Positions 7,435 through 16,354 of a stretch of DNA of 19,733 nucleotides are shown here, piece by piece. The notes below the pieces were generated by a model, which did not search any database, was not told the origin of the DNA, and saw only the letters and a program-made list of their open reading frames with translations. A program made the position numbers and the translations under genes. Position 1 is the first letter of the stretch. Each line of letters opens with the position of its first letter. Origin of the DNA: Spirochaetaceae bacterium (GTDB lineage Bacteria; Spirochaetota; Spirochaetia; B11-G9); contig JAUVLL010000013.1 in assembly GCA_030600745.1 (NCBI GenBank), positions 1 through 19,733 of the forward strand, read 5' to 3'.

Positions 7435-8988
7435 TTGCAGCGTCTCTACAAGTATTATTGGAACATGTTTTTACCAATTTCAAAACAGGATATGCAGAAA
7501 CGAGGCTGGAAATCCTGCGATTTTATACTTGTTACCGGGGATGCCTATGTCGATCATCCATCTTTTGGCGCAGCTGTAATTTCAAGAGTACTGGAATCCG
7601 ACGGATACAGGGTCGGTATAATTGCCCAGCCGGAATGGGACTCTCCTGATGATTTTATGAAGCTTGGAAAACCCGGATTAGCCTTTCTTGTAACTTCCGG
7701 AAACATGGATTCCATGGTAAACAAATATACAAGTGCAAAAAAAGTCCGAAAGAAAGATGCCTATTCCCCCGGAGGAGCATCCGGGAAGAGACCTGACAGA
7801 GCTACAATCGTATATACATCACGAATCAAACAGGCCTACAAAGGAACAACTGTTATACTTGGAGGTATAGAAGCCTCCCTTAGACGGTTAGGGCACTATG
7901 ATTATTGGTCAGACAAGGTTCGTAAGTCTATACTCCTTGATACCAAGGCAGATATGCTTATCTACGGGATGGGAGAAAACACCATTCGAAGACTTGCATA
8001 CAGGCTTAAACAGGGAGATCAGATATCTGCAATAACTGATTTACGGGGGACGGTATTTAAGCATAAACCAGTTATTATAAAGGATTCACGCACAATCAGC
8101 CTTCCATCCTTCAAGGAAATTTCAACCGATAAAAAACTTTATACTGAAAGTTTCAGGATCCAGTACGAAAATACCGATTCTATTATTGCCTCCACACTCA
8201 TTGAAAACTACGGAGACTGGGATATTGTACAAAACCCGCCGGCAAAACCGATGACAACCAGGGAACTGGATCATAGCTACGACCTGCCCTATACCCGGGA
8301 TGAACATCCCACATATAAAAACAGGGGTGGCATTCCTGCATTAAAGGAAGTTAAATACAGCCTAACCGGCAGCAGGGGCTGTTTTGGCGGCTGTAATTAC
8401 TGCGCACTTACCTTCATTCAGGGAAGAACCATACAGGCCCGCAGTCATGGATCTCTTGTAAGGGAAGCGGAAAAGCTGACCAAAGATAAGAATTTTAAGG
8501 GATATATCCATGATGTTGGAGGCCCAACTGCTAACTTCCGGACACCTTCCTGCAGGAAACAGCTTACTGCAGGTGTATGTAAAACAAAACAGTGCCTTTT
8601 CCCTGAACCCTGCTCAATGCTGGAAGTAGATCACAGCGATTATATAAGCCTCCTTCGAAAGATCAGGAAACTTCCGGGGATTAAGAAGGTTTTTATACGA
8701 TCAGGAATACGATATGACTATCTTCTTGCGGATAGTGACCAGACATTTATGTCAGAGCTTGTGGAACATCATATCAGCGGTCAATTAAAAATTGCACCGG
8801 AACATGTCTCAAAAGAGGTGCTTGATGCGATGGGACGACCATCCATCAACATCTTTATTGAATTCAGTAATAAATATAAAAAAATGAATAAAGAGAAGGG
8901 TTTAAAACAGTATTTAATACCCTACCTGATATCCAGTCATCCTGGTTCAAAACTTAAACATGCTATTGAACTGGCAGAATTTTTATAG
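7435..8988 (+). CDS. ygiQ: YgiQ-family radical SAM protein, main part up to an in-frame TAG
   Basis: This is the N-terminal 517 residues of the YgiQ (formerly UPF0313) family. The conserved family opening FLPISKQDM (12-20) is followed by CDFILVTGDAYVDHPSFG (28-45) and by ILGGIEASLRRLGHYDYWSD (141-160). The radical SAM cluster is C316-FGG-C320-NY-C323, binding a 4Fe-4S centre and S-adenosylmethionine. The biological reaction of YgiQ is unknown. The start is TTG 7435, chosen for GAGG seven bases upstream; the next ATG at 7465 would lose the residues before FLPIS. The frame stops at TAG 8986-8988 after AEFL, in the middle of a conserved region, and the remaining family C-terminus continues in the same frame. 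The product lacks about 95 C-terminal residues unless the stop is read through or is a sequence error. Confidence 0.9.
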   Translation: MQRLYKYYWNMFLPISKQDMQKRGWKSCDFILVTGDAYVDHPSFGAAVISRVLESDGYRVGIIAQPEWDSPDDFMKLGKPGLAFLVTSGNMDSMVNKYTSAKKVRKKDAYSPGGASGKRPDRATIVYTSRIKQAYKGTTVILGGIEASLRRLGHYDYWSDKVRKSILLDTKADMLIYGMGENTIRRLAYRLKQGDQISAITDLRGTVFKHKPVIIKDSRTISLPSFKEISTDKKLYTESFRIQYENTDSIIASTLIENYGDWDIVQNPPAKPMTTRELDHSYDLPYTRDEHPTYKNRGGIPALKEVKYSLTGSRGCFGGCNYCALTFIQGRTIQARSHGSLVREAEKLTKDKNFKGYIHDVGGPTANFRTPSCRKQLTAGVCKTKQCLFPEPCSMLEVDHSDYISLLRKIRKLPGIKKVFIRSGIRYDYLLADSDQTFMSELVEHHISGQLKIAPEHVSKEVLDAMGRPSINIFIEFSNKYKKMNKEKGLKQYLIPYLISSHPGSKLKHAIELAEFL

Positions 8989-9279
8989 GGTTATGGATTT
9001 ATTCCGGATCAGGTTCAGGATTTTTATCCAACCCCTGGAACTCTCTCTACCTGTATGTATCATACAGAATACCATCCTGTAACAGGCAGGAGTATATATG
9101 TCCCCAAAACTCATCAGGAAAAAGCCATGCAGCGGGCACTGATCCATTACAATAAACCGGAAAATTATAAGCTGGTAAAGAAAGCACTCCTGCAGGAAGG
9201 AAGATCCGACCTTATAGGTTTTGAAAGAAGATGCCTGATAAAACCATTCGAGTCACGAAAAGGAAAACAAAACAGGTGA
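8989..9279 (+). pseudogene. ygiQ: C-terminal part of YgiQ after the in-frame TAG
   Basis: Directly after TAG 8986-8988 the same frame reads GYGFIPDQVQDFYPTPGTLS, then TCMYHTEYHPVTG and KTHQEKAMQRALIHYNKPENY to TGA 9277-9279. QVQDFYPTPGTLSTCMY and the 'EKAMQRAL..Y..PEN' block are standard YgiQ C-terminal features, so this is the missing tail, not a separate gene. Aligned by eye with E. coli YgiQ, the stop falls where a charged residue such as Lys or Arg is usual; AAG to TAG is one change. Its own TGA overlaps the GTG start of the MATE gene as GTGA, showing that translation normally reached this point. Confidence 0.85.
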
Positions 9280-10628
9280 ATCTTATAAATAAAGACAAAC
9301 AGTTCTATAAAAAATTTATTTCTATTGCAGGGCCTGTTGCTCTGCAGAATCTCCTGATGTCCTCTCTTGCACTTGTTGATATTGTAATGATAGGTCAGCT
9401 TGGAGAAACTGCCATTGCGGCTGTGGGTCTGGGTGGACAGCTCTTTTTCCTGGCAACCCTGCTGTTCTATGGGATTTCAAGCGGGGGAGCTGTTTTTTTT
9501 GCACAGTTCTGGGGAAGAAAAGATACAAAGAGCATTAGGAAAACTATTGGACTTGTTGTAATTCTGGCTGAAAGCGGTGCAGTACTGCTGTCGATAATTT
9601 CCATTACCGTGCCTGAGGTTGTGCTGAAAATTTTCACTACCGATCCTCTGGTTATATCAGCCGGAGCCGGGTATCTGTCTATTACAGGAATCAGCTTTTT
9701 ATTTACAGGTGCAACTATCGCATATTCTTTGGCTCTACGTAGTATAGGAAAGGCAGGTGTCCCTTTAAAAGCTACAATTGTCTCTATAACTGTGAATACG
9801 ATTCTTAACTACATATTGATTTTCGGGAAATTCGGTTTCCCTGAAATGGGAATAACAGGAGCAGCAATAGCTACTGTGATTTCCAGATTTATTGAGATTG
9901 TTATAATATTTTCATATATCTATAAGTCAAATAATATTCTGGCAGCAAGTATAAGTGATTTCTGCAATCTGGAAGCACATTTTGTTAAGAAATATCTTAA
10001 AACAACCATTCCGGTTATTCTAAATGAACTTGCATGGGCAATCGGTATGATTGTTTATAAAATAGTTTATGCACGTATGGGGACAGAGAGTATTGCAACC
10101 ATAGGAATAACTGAGACAACAGGAAGCATCATTTTCTCTTTTTTAATCGGTTCAGCAAATGCCTGTGCCATTATGATTGGAAACAAAATTGGGGAAAGGA
10201 ATCTTGATGATGTACATATCTATTCACGCAGATTTATTTTTGTATCAATAGGGTTAGGTTTAATAACCGGTGGTATTCTTGCACTCATTGCACCAATTAT
10301 TCCCATGGCTTTCAATGTATCAGATGCAGTTCGAAAATCCGCTACATTAATTATATATATACTTGCGGCGTTTGTAGTTCTTAAGTCATATTCTCTTCAT
10401 TTTGTAATAGGAATGTTTCGTGGGGGCGGAGATACAAAGTTTGCTTTCCTTATTGATATTATAGGAACCTGGGCAGTAGGTGTACCTCTTGCTGTTATTT
10501 CTGGAATAATTCTGAAATTCCCACTTTATCTTGTTGTATTGCTTATAAGTATGGAAGAAGTATTCAAAGCAGGTCTGAGCTTTTACAGGTATAAAAGCAA
10601 CAGGTGGATTCATGATGTTGCAGATTAA
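9276..10628 (+). CDS. MATE family multidrug/Na+ efflux transporter (NorM/DinF type)
   Basis: An inner-membrane exporter of about 450 residues with twelve predicted hydrophobic segments, the normal size of the MATE family. The opening FISIAGPVALQNLLMSSLALVD, then MIGQLGETAIAAVGLGGQLFF, is diagnostic of the first two helices, and a related pattern (TIPVILNELAWAIGMIVYK) opens the second half, as expected for the duplicated 6+6 fold. Such carriers expel cationic drugs or metabolites using Na+ or H+; the substrate cannot be read here. I prefer GTG 9276, whose GTGA overlap with the ygiQ stop implies coupling; ATG 9231, inside the ygiQ tail, would add 15 basic residues but lacks a clear ribosome site. 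It lies in a row with ygiQ and the patatin gene 26 bases downstream. Confidence 0.92.
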   Translation: MNLINKDKQFYKKFISIAGPVALQNLLMSSLALVDIVMIGQLGETAIAAVGLGGQLFFLATLLFYGISSGGAVFFAQFWGRKDTKSIRKTIGLVVILAESGAVLLSIISITVPEVVLKIFTTDPLVISAGAGYLSITGISFLFTGATIAYSLALRSIGKAGVPLKATIVSITVNTILNYILIFGKFGFPEMGITGAAIATVISRFIEIVIIFSYIYKSNNILAASISDFCNLEAHFVKKYLKTTIPVILNELAWAIGMIVYKIVYARMGTESIATIGITETTGSIIFSFLIGSANACAIMIGNKIGERNLDDVHIYSRRFIFVSIGLGLITGGILALIAPIIPMAFNVSDAVRKSATLIIYILAAFVVLKSYSLHFVIGMFRGGGDTKFAFLIDIIGTWAVGVPLAVISGIILKFPLYLVVLLISMEEVFKAGLSFYRYKSNRWIHDVAD

Positions 10629-10654
10629 GTGGGGGTTATAGGAGATTTAATAAG

Positions 10655-11662
10655 ATGAAGTTTCCCTGGTTTCGACAAAAAACAATTAAAATACTCTCCA
10701 TTGACGGTGGGGGAATAAGGGGATATATTCCAGCTCTGATCCTGGAAAAGCTATCTGCTCTTCTAAATCATGATTCCGGAAATAGTGATTTATTCACGGC
10801 TTTTGATATTATAGCGGGAACATCAAGTGGTTCTCTTACCGCCCTGGGAATAGCGGCTCCGGATAAAAAGATGGAGGATGATAGGTACACAGATAAACCA
10901 CGATATTCTATGACTGAGATAGTTAATATCTACGAAACATGCAGAACAGATATCTTCCCTGAAAGAACCCTGGAACATCTTGGTATGGTAAAACAGGCTT
11001 TTCATGAAAAATATGATTCATCAGGCCTGGAAAAAGTCCTTGAGGGTCTTTTTAGGGAAAGAAGCATGAAAGATTGTCTGACAAATGTTCTGATAGCCAG
11101 CTTTGACATACTCAGTAATAAACCTGTCATTATAAGTAATGATGACGATTTCTATATGAAGGATGTCGCCAGAGGTTCCTCTGCAGCGCCAACCTTTTTC
11201 GAACCAGCTTTAATAGAATCAATTTCAAAGGATAAGAAGTATTGTATGATCGATGGTGCAATGGCGGCTAATAATCCGGCTATGTTTGCATATATAAAAG
11301 CCAGGATAAAATACCCGAAGGCTGATAAATTCATAATTCTCTCACTTGGAACCGGTCAATCAATGGAGTTTTATAATTACGAACAGATAAAAAACTGGGG
11401 ATTTGTTGAATGGATACTACCATCCAACGGAACACCGATTTACAGTATCATGTCCAGGGCTCAGGAAGGTTGTGTCAATATGCAGCTAGGCAATATCCCC
11501 GGTGTAGAATTTTACCGGATAAATCCGGTTTTGGAAGGAGAAAGTCTGGAAATAGATAATATAAGTTTTAAAAACATGAAAAAGCTGAAAACTGCAGCAG
11601 TGAAAGTAATAGAAGAGAATCTGAATCTATTGAAAAAGCTTACCCGCGATTTGACATCGTAG
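10655..11662 (+). CDS. patatin-like phospholipase (acyl hydrolase)
   Basis: A patatin-fold lipase of 335 residues. The oxyanion-hole motif DGGGIRG spans 17-23, the nucleophile elbow is G55-T-S57-S-G59 with S57 as the catalytic serine, and the catalytic aspartate is D200 in IDGAMAANNPA, so the Ser-Asp dyad is complete. No signal peptide or membrane helix is seen; it should act in the cytoplasm or on the inner face of the membrane, releasing fatty acids from phospholipids. GGAG (10641-10644) lies ten bases before the ATG, and the gene follows the MATE gene by 26 bases, so it is probably last in that operon. It converges with the GAF-HD-GYP gene nine bases away. Similar patatins serve as CBASS effectors (CapV), but no cyclic nucleotide synthase of that kind is present. 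Confidence 0.92.
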   Translation: MKFPWFRQKTIKILSIDGGGIRGYIPALILEKLSALLNHDSGNSDLFTAFDIIAGTSSGSLTALGIAAPDKKMEDDRYTDKPRYSMTEIVNIYETCRTDIFPERTLEHLGMVKQAFHEKYDSSGLEKVLEGLFRERSMKDCLTNVLIASFDILSNKPVIISNDDDFYMKDVARGSSAAPTFFEPALIESISKDKKYCMIDGAMAANNPAMFAYIKARIKYPKADKFIILSLGTGQSMEFYNYEQIKNWGFVEWILPSNGTPIYSIMSRAQEGCVNMQLGNIPGVEFYRINPVLEGESLEIDNISFKNMKKLKTAAVKVIEENLNLLKKLTRDLTS

Positions 11663-11671
11663 CTACCCTTA

Positions 11672-12805
11672 CTAGCTTATTGTATCATCCAGCTCAACAG
11701 AGACTTTTATCATCTTATCTTGTACTTTGAGAAACGCATCTACAACCTGAGGATCAAAATCTTTACTTTTACTTTCAATAAACATAGCTATTATCTTATC
11801 TACAGGCCAGGGATCTTTGTAAACTCTCTTGCATATTAACGCATCAAAAACATCTGCAATAGCTGTCAATCTACCGAAAATGTGTATTTCTTCCCCTTTC
11901 AGCCCTCTGGGATATCCTGTTCCATCCCATTTTTCATGATGTTGGTAAGCAACTATTACAGCTGCTTTTAACAATTCTCTGTCAGAGTGCTTTAACATAT
12001 CATGACCCAGGGTTGTATGGGTCTTCATTTCTGTACGTTCCTCATCAGTAAGAAGACCGGGTTTTAAAAGAATTGAGTCAGGAATTGCAATTTTTCCAAT
12101 ATCATGCATTGGTGATGCATCTTTTAGAAGCTTCACCTGATCAGAGGGCAATCCATATGCTTCAGCCAGTATTTCTGAATACTCTGCTACCCTTTTTACA
12201 TGATTGCCTGTTTCTTTTGAGCGCATCTCCCCTGTTTCTGCAAGGGTAAGTATTATTTCACGCTGGGTAAGCTTGATTTCTTCTGCATAGGCAAGAACCT
12301 CAAGCTGCTTTCCTGTATAACTTGCTGCCAGAAGAAGATGTTCCAGATCTTTTTTTGTGAAATTTTTATTTCCTGACACCTTATTAATTGCCTGATAAAC
12401 ACCAATGATCTCTCCTTTACTGTCCTCAATAGGAAGAGCAAGGATATTTCTTGTATGATATCCTGTAGCTATATCTATCTGCTGATCAAAACGATCATCA
12501 TTGTATGCATCATTTATTACAAGATGCTCCCCTGTTTCAGCTACATGACCTGCAATCCCTTTTGACAGGGGAATCTCTATCCTGTCAACTCCATGAGCAA
12601 CCTTGCTCCATATCTTCTCTGCCTCTCTATTTACCAGCCAGACAGTACATCTGTCTGCAGATACCAAATCCCTCCCCATATCAGCAAGGTTTACAAGAAG
12701 TTTATCAACATCCCGCTCGTTGGAGATTTTTACTATATATTGAAATATTGTTTTTAAAAGTTCATCAGCACCGGTCGTTGCCTTTCCAGACTTGGTTTTT
12801 CCCAT
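11672..12805 (-). CDS. GAF-HD-GYP cyclic-di-GMP phosphodiesterase
   Basis: A soluble response enzyme of 377 residues. The GAF domain (about 18-170) has the usual DRCTVWLVNRE and GIAGHVAETGEHLVINDAY stretches and should sense a small ligand or redox state. The HD-GYP domain (about 180-365) is complete: H202, H234-D235 in MHDIGKIAIPD, H263, H289-H290 and the DGTGYP motif (294-299) with D318 and D321 in ADVFDAL, so c-di-GMP hydrolysis is expected. It has no membrane segment, unlike the HD-GYP protein encoded at 3402-5363. It lies 59 bases downstream of the efflux operon on the same strand, with its own -10 candidate, so it may be separate or be read through from the operon. No good ribosome site precedes ATG 12805. 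It ends in TAG, a few bases from the convergent patatin stop. Confidence 0.93.
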   Translation of the reverse strand: MGKTKSGKATTGADELLKTIFQYIVKISNERDVDKLLVNLADMGRDLVSADRCTVWLVNREAEKIWSKVAHGVDRIEIPLSKGIAGHVAETGEHLVINDAYNDDRFDQQIDIATGYHTRNILALPIEDSKGEIIGVYQAINKVSGNKNFTKKDLEHLLLAASYTGKQLEVLAYAEEIKLTQREIILTLAETGEMRSKETGNHVKRVAEYSEILAEAYGLPSDQVKLLKDASPMHDIGKIAIPDSILLKPGLLTDEERTEMKTHTTLGHDMLKHSDRELLKAAVIVAYQHHEKWDGTGYPRGLKGEEIHIFGRLTAIADVFDALICKRVYKDPWPVDKIIAMFIESKSKDFDPQVVDAFLKVQDKMIKVSVELDDTIS

Positions 12806-12810
12806 ATCTT

Positions 12811-12816
12811 AATTAT
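12811..12816 (-). promoter_or_regulatory. possible -10 box for the GAF-HD-GYP gene
   Basis: The minus strand reads TATAAT five bases before ATG 12805, but no matching -35 box is seen. Transcription from it would start almost at the ATG, giving a leaderless message, in keeping with the missing ribosome site. An AT-rich hairpin (AAAACT/AGTTTT, 12850-12866) just upstream overlaps the stop of the PII-like gene and might weakly end the efflux transcript. Confidence 0.3.
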
Positions 12817-12864
12817 AGGCAATAATATTGTAAATCGATAGTCATTTTTAAAACTATTTGAGTT

Positions 12865-13143
12865 TTATAAAGATAATTCAAAGAGTTTAATACCTTCACT
12901 GGTAAAAAAAGCTTTCAACTCAGAAATAACCAGCTTTATCTGTTCTGATTCTGTTTCATCACAATAAATAGTTAAACTAAAATTCTCTTCCGGCCATATA
13001 TGGTCTCCCATTCTGGGGCCGGAATTCCCAACTCCAAGAACAATGGGAATAAGTGTATAATGTTTTACAATATCTGCTTTCTTAAAAGCATCAAACATAT
13101 CATCCTGAATAGATCTGTTTGCGATTATTTCAATCCTTTTCAT
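12865..13143 (-). CDS. small PII-like protein linked to RND transporter (PG0541-like)
   Basis: A protein of 92 residues with the beta-alpha-beta ferredoxin-like pattern of PII-related proteins: strand KRIEIIAN, helix SIQDDMFDAFKKA, strand HYTLIPIVLGVG, then NFSLTIYCDETESEQIKLVI. The spacing and the GVGNSGPRMGDHIWPEEN loop resemble the small 'PG0541 family transporter-associated protein' found next to RND pumps in Bacteroidetes and others; that name is from memory. Its role is unproven; PII relatives usually bind nucleotides or metals and gate transporters, so control of the pump is my inference. Its ATG overlaps the RND stop by four bases (ATGA), which makes strict co-translation likely. It is the last gene of the efflux operon. 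Confidence 0.75.
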   Translation of the reverse strand: MKRIEIIANRSIQDDMFDAFKKADIVKHYTLIPIVLGVGNSGPRMGDHIWPEENFSLTIYCDETESEQIKLVISELKAFFTSEGIKLFELSL

Positions 13144-16100
13144 CGATCATCTTCCTTTAATTCCAGTGCTATTCTGTTTTTACGGCGTTGAATTTTTTTT
13201 GCTTCTTTTTTTGCAGATCTCTTTTCACTTGCTTCATTAAAAATTGCATATACAACAGGAACAAGAAAAAGCGTGAGAACAGCACCAAACGCAAGCCCAC
13301 CTACAACTGTTTTACCAATGGGATTAACCAATGCAGCTGCTTCTCCTGGGAAAAACGCCATAGGAATCAACCCTAGAACCGTTGTTAGAGTTGTCATGAG
13401 TATAGGCCTTAATCTGTTGCCTCCGGCTTCTATACAGGCATCGTGTATAGATCTTCCTCTCTTTCTGAGAAGGTTTGTATAATCTACAAGGACGATTCCA
13501 TTGTTTACAATGATGCCGGAAAGCATTATCAGCCCGACAGCTGTCAATATATTAAACATCTCCCCGGTTACTCTATAGAGGAATATAACCCCAATTAAAG
13601 AAAGAGGTATGGTAAACAAAATTATAAAGGGATCTAAAAATGATTCAAACTGACTGGCCATTACACCAAATACAAGAAATATCGATACAAGCATTATAAT
13701 AACAAGTTTGATCCCATACTTCATTAAATTTGCATAATCTCCCGAGAACTCTATAATAAGACCTTCTTCTGAAGGGATTTCCTCTCTAATCATCTTTTCA
13801 ATTTTTACAGAAATTTCATTTAGCGAAGTTCCCGGTAAATTACCAGCCGTTACATGAACTGTTCTGGTCTGGTTTTCTCTAATAATTGAGACTGGGCCCA
13901 TTGTTTTTTTGTATTCGGAAAAACTTGCCAAAGGTATTCTCTGACCTGAAGCATTAATTACAAATATCTTATCCAGGTCAGGAAGATCGTTTCTATCCTT
14001 TTCATCCAGAATAATAATAATATCATATTCGGACCCTCTATCCCTGTACTTTGAAGCGGTTATTCCATCTATACTCGCTCTTATTTCCTGCCCTACTGAA
14101 TAAATATTAAGTCCAAAGGAATAGAGCATATCTCTGTCTATCATTATTTCTACCTGAGGAAGGCCTTCTTTAATATTAACCAAAGGTTCAGTTACTTGGG
14201 GGAATCTTTCTTCAAGCAGTTCTTTTATCCGTTCCGCAACAACTTTCGACTTTACAAGATCTTCGGTTTTAACCAAAATATCCACAGGACTGCTCTGGAA
14301 ACCTCCTCCCTGATTACTTCCGAATGAGAAAACAGCAGAAGGAAAGTCGTTAAAATGACTTCTTAACTTCTCTTTTACTGTATCAGAATTATCTATTCTA
14401 TCATTAAAAGGCGGGAGATTGACCATCATCGTTCCCTTATGGGTTTCTGCAGATCCAAGAAACCCCATAAAACTTTTTGTACCCGCCTCTATAACTATTT
14501 CCTCAAAGCCATTGATTTCATTACGAATTATTGCCTCAAACTGAAGAAGAACTGATTCTGTAACCTCAAGTCTGGTCCCCTGGGGCAGTTCCACCGATAC
14601 CTGTATCATCTCACCCATCTGGGATGGCATAAACTGAAACCCCGCACCGGGAATAAGGGCCATTGAACCTATAAAAATAAACAAAATAATTAGAATTGTA
14701 ATTATTTTATGCTTTAATACCCGGGCTACTATTCTTTTATAAGCCTCATCCAGATTGGAAAAAAGAGATTTCATATAATTATCTATAAGACTTACCAGAC
14801 CTTTAAGAGGCCTTTGCTTTCTACTGGAAATAGGTAAATAATGGCTGGCCAGAACAGGAATAAGGGTTACTGCAACAATCAGCGATGCTGTAAGAGATAT
14901 TACTACAGTAAAAGAGAGTCCTGCAAAGAGCTCTCCATAGATATCCAACTGACTTTTGAAAATTATTATAGGGGCAAACACACAAATGGTTGTAAGTGTG
15001 GATGTAGTAATGGCATTTATCATTTCCTGAGTACCGAGGATAGCAGCAGAAGTCAATTTTGTTCCTTTCTCCCGGTACCTGAAAATATTTTCAAGGATAA
15101 CAATTGAGTTATCCACAAGCATCCCCACCCCCAGTGCCAGACCGGCAAGAGTCATTATATTCAATGTCAGTCCTGCAAAGTACATTAACATCAGTGTTAT
15201 TATTAAGGAAACAGGAATAGTAAGACCAATAATAAATGTGGTTCTAAGACTTCTTAAAAACACAAAAAGAACTATTATCGCCAGAAATGCTCCTACAAGA
15301 GCAGTCGAAGAAACCTGATTTATAGAGTCTTCAATAATATCTGTAGTATTAAAAATCTCACTTACAGTTATACCCGCCGGTACTTCTTTATTAATCTTAT
15401 CCAATCTGGTTCTAACGTTATTCGCTGTCTGTACAGAGTTTGTACCACTCTGTTTCTGGACAATTATCTGTACTCCCGGCTCGCCATTAATATAGACGAG
15501 TGTATCTGTATTTTTATATCCGTCATAGACATTTGCAACATCTCTAAGTCTTATTGTTTTTACAGGGGCAGGTTCCATAGTCAGGGGATCTGGGATACCG
15601 CCCCTATAACCGATTACGGTATTTTTTATCTCATCAATGCTTTCATATTCACCTGAAGTTGTTACAAGAAGATTTTTATTATCTGACAGTATACTTCCTG
15701 CAGAAATCTGATAGTTCTGCCCTCTTAACATATTCGCAATTTGAGTCAGTGTAAGACCGTATGCTTCCAGTCTGTTCTGAGGTATTTCAACCCGGATAGC
15801 ACGATCACGACCACCGGTTACACCTGTCATACCAACACCTTCAACCTGTTCTATTCTGGGCTTTACAATGTTTTCGGCTATTTCACGAAGTTCCTCAGGA
15901 GTTCTGTTTCCTGAAACAGTAAGACCCATGATGGGTATCATTGAAGGATCGAATTTAAAAATTATTGGAGATTCAGCTTCTTCCGGAAGCCATCGCTTTA
16001 AAATATCCAGACTGTCTCTGACATCGGCAGAAGCCTCGGACATATCAGCTCCATAGGTAAATTCCACAATAATACTACTGCTTCCTTTTGAAGAGGTAGA

Positions 16101-16343
16101 TGTAATTTTATCCACCTTGCTTATGTTGCTTAGAGAACTTTCAATGGGTTTTGAGAGGGATTTCTCTATTTCCTCCGGTCCGGCTCCCTCGTATGAAGTT
16201 AATACAACAAGTATTGGAGGTTCTATCTCGGGATATAGATCAATGGCAAGGTCTGTAGTTGCATAAATACCCAGACCCATAAGGATAACAAATATTATTA
16301 GTACTGTTGTTGGTCTTCCGACAACTCTTTTTGCTATACTCAT
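13140..16343 (-). CDS. RND efflux pump permease (HAE1/AcrB-like)
   Basis: An inner-membrane RND pump of 1067 residues, with the classical plan of twelve helices and two large periplasmic loops (about 35-335 and 560-870). The start IAKRVVGRPTTVLIIFVILM and DLYPEIEPPILVVLTSYEGA are family hallmarks. In helix 4, where AcrB has the D407-D408 proton relay, this protein reads GMLVDNSIVILEN with D411-N412, so only one of the pair is acidic; this variant occurs in some RND branches. Helix 10 carries GIIVNNGIVLVDYTN. With the lipoprotein adaptor and the TolC-like channel encoded upstream it forms a tripartite exporter of hydrophobic compounds. ATG 16343 has AAGGA eight bases upstream; the gene starts 11 bases after the adaptor stop. 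Confidence 0.95.
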   Translation of the reverse strand: MSIAKRVVGRPTTVLIIFVILMGLGIYATTDLAIDLYPEIEPPILVVLTSYEGAGPEEIEKSLSKPIESSLSNISKVDKITSTSSKGSSSIIVEFTYGADMSEASADVRDSLDILKRWLPEEAESPIIFKFDPSMIPIMGLTVSGNRTPEELREIAENIVKPRIEQVEGVGMTGVTGGRDRAIRVEIPQNRLEAYGLTLTQIANMLRGQNYQISAGSILSDNKNLLVTTSGEYESIDEIKNTVIGYRGGIPDPLTMEPAPVKTIRLRDVANVYDGYKNTDTLVYINGEPGVQIIVQKQSGTNSVQTANNVRTRLDKINKEVPAGITVSEIFNTTDIIEDSINQVSSTALVGAFLAIIVLFVFLRSLRTTFIIGLTIPVSLIITLMLMYFAGLTLNIMTLAGLALGVGMLVDNSIVILENIFRYREKGTKLTSAAILGTQEMINAITTSTLTTICVFAPIIIFKSQLDIYGELFAGLSFTVVISLTASLIVAVTLIPVLASHYLPISSRKQRPLKGLVSLIDNYMKSLFSNLDEAYKRIVARVLKHKIITILIILFIFIGSMALIPGAGFQFMPSQMGEMIQVSVELPQGTRLEVTESVLLQFEAIIRNEINGFEEIVIEAGTKSFMGFLGSAETHKGTMMVNLPPFNDRIDNSDTVKEKLRSHFNDFPSAVFSFGSNQGGGFQSSPVDILVKTEDLVKSKVVAERIKELLEERFPQVTEPLVNIKEGLPQVEIMIDRDMLYSFGLNIYSVGQEIRASIDGITASKYRDRGSEYDIIIILDEKDRNDLPDLDKIFVINASGQRIPLASFSEYKKTMGPVSIIRENQTRTVHVTAGNLPGTSLNEISVKIEKMIREEIPSEEGLIIEFSGDYANLMKYGIKLVIIMLVSIFLVFGVMASQFESFLDPFIILFTIPLSLIGVIFLYRVTGEMFNILTAVGLIMLSGIIVNNGIVLVDYTNLLRKRGRSIHDACIEAGGNRLRPILMTTLTTVLGLIPMAFFPGEAAALVNPIGKTVVGGLAFGAVLTLFLVPVVYAIFNEASEKRSAKKEAKKIQRRKNRIALELKEDDR

Positions 16344-16354
16344 AAATATTTCCT

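Noticed and set aside
8986..8988. TAG in ygiQ as a pyrrolysine codon
   Set aside because: Several normal genes here end in TAG, and the site corresponds to an ordinary charged residue in homologues, not to a catalytic position.
10655..11662. Patatin lipase as a CBASS anti-phage effector
   Set aside because: The catalytic motifs resemble CapV, but the neighbours are ygiQ, a MATE exporter and an HD-GYP protein; there is no CD-NTase synthase or Cap2/Cap3 gene.
11661..11677. AGCTA/TAGCT hairpin between the convergent patatin and HD-GYP stops
   Set aside because: A five-base stem without a T-run is too weak to call a terminator.
14841..15107. Open frame antisense to the RND gene, and other similar antisense frames
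   Set aside because: They lie wholly inside strongly conserved genes, have low-complexity or cysteine-rich peptides, and show no ribosome sites or family motifs.
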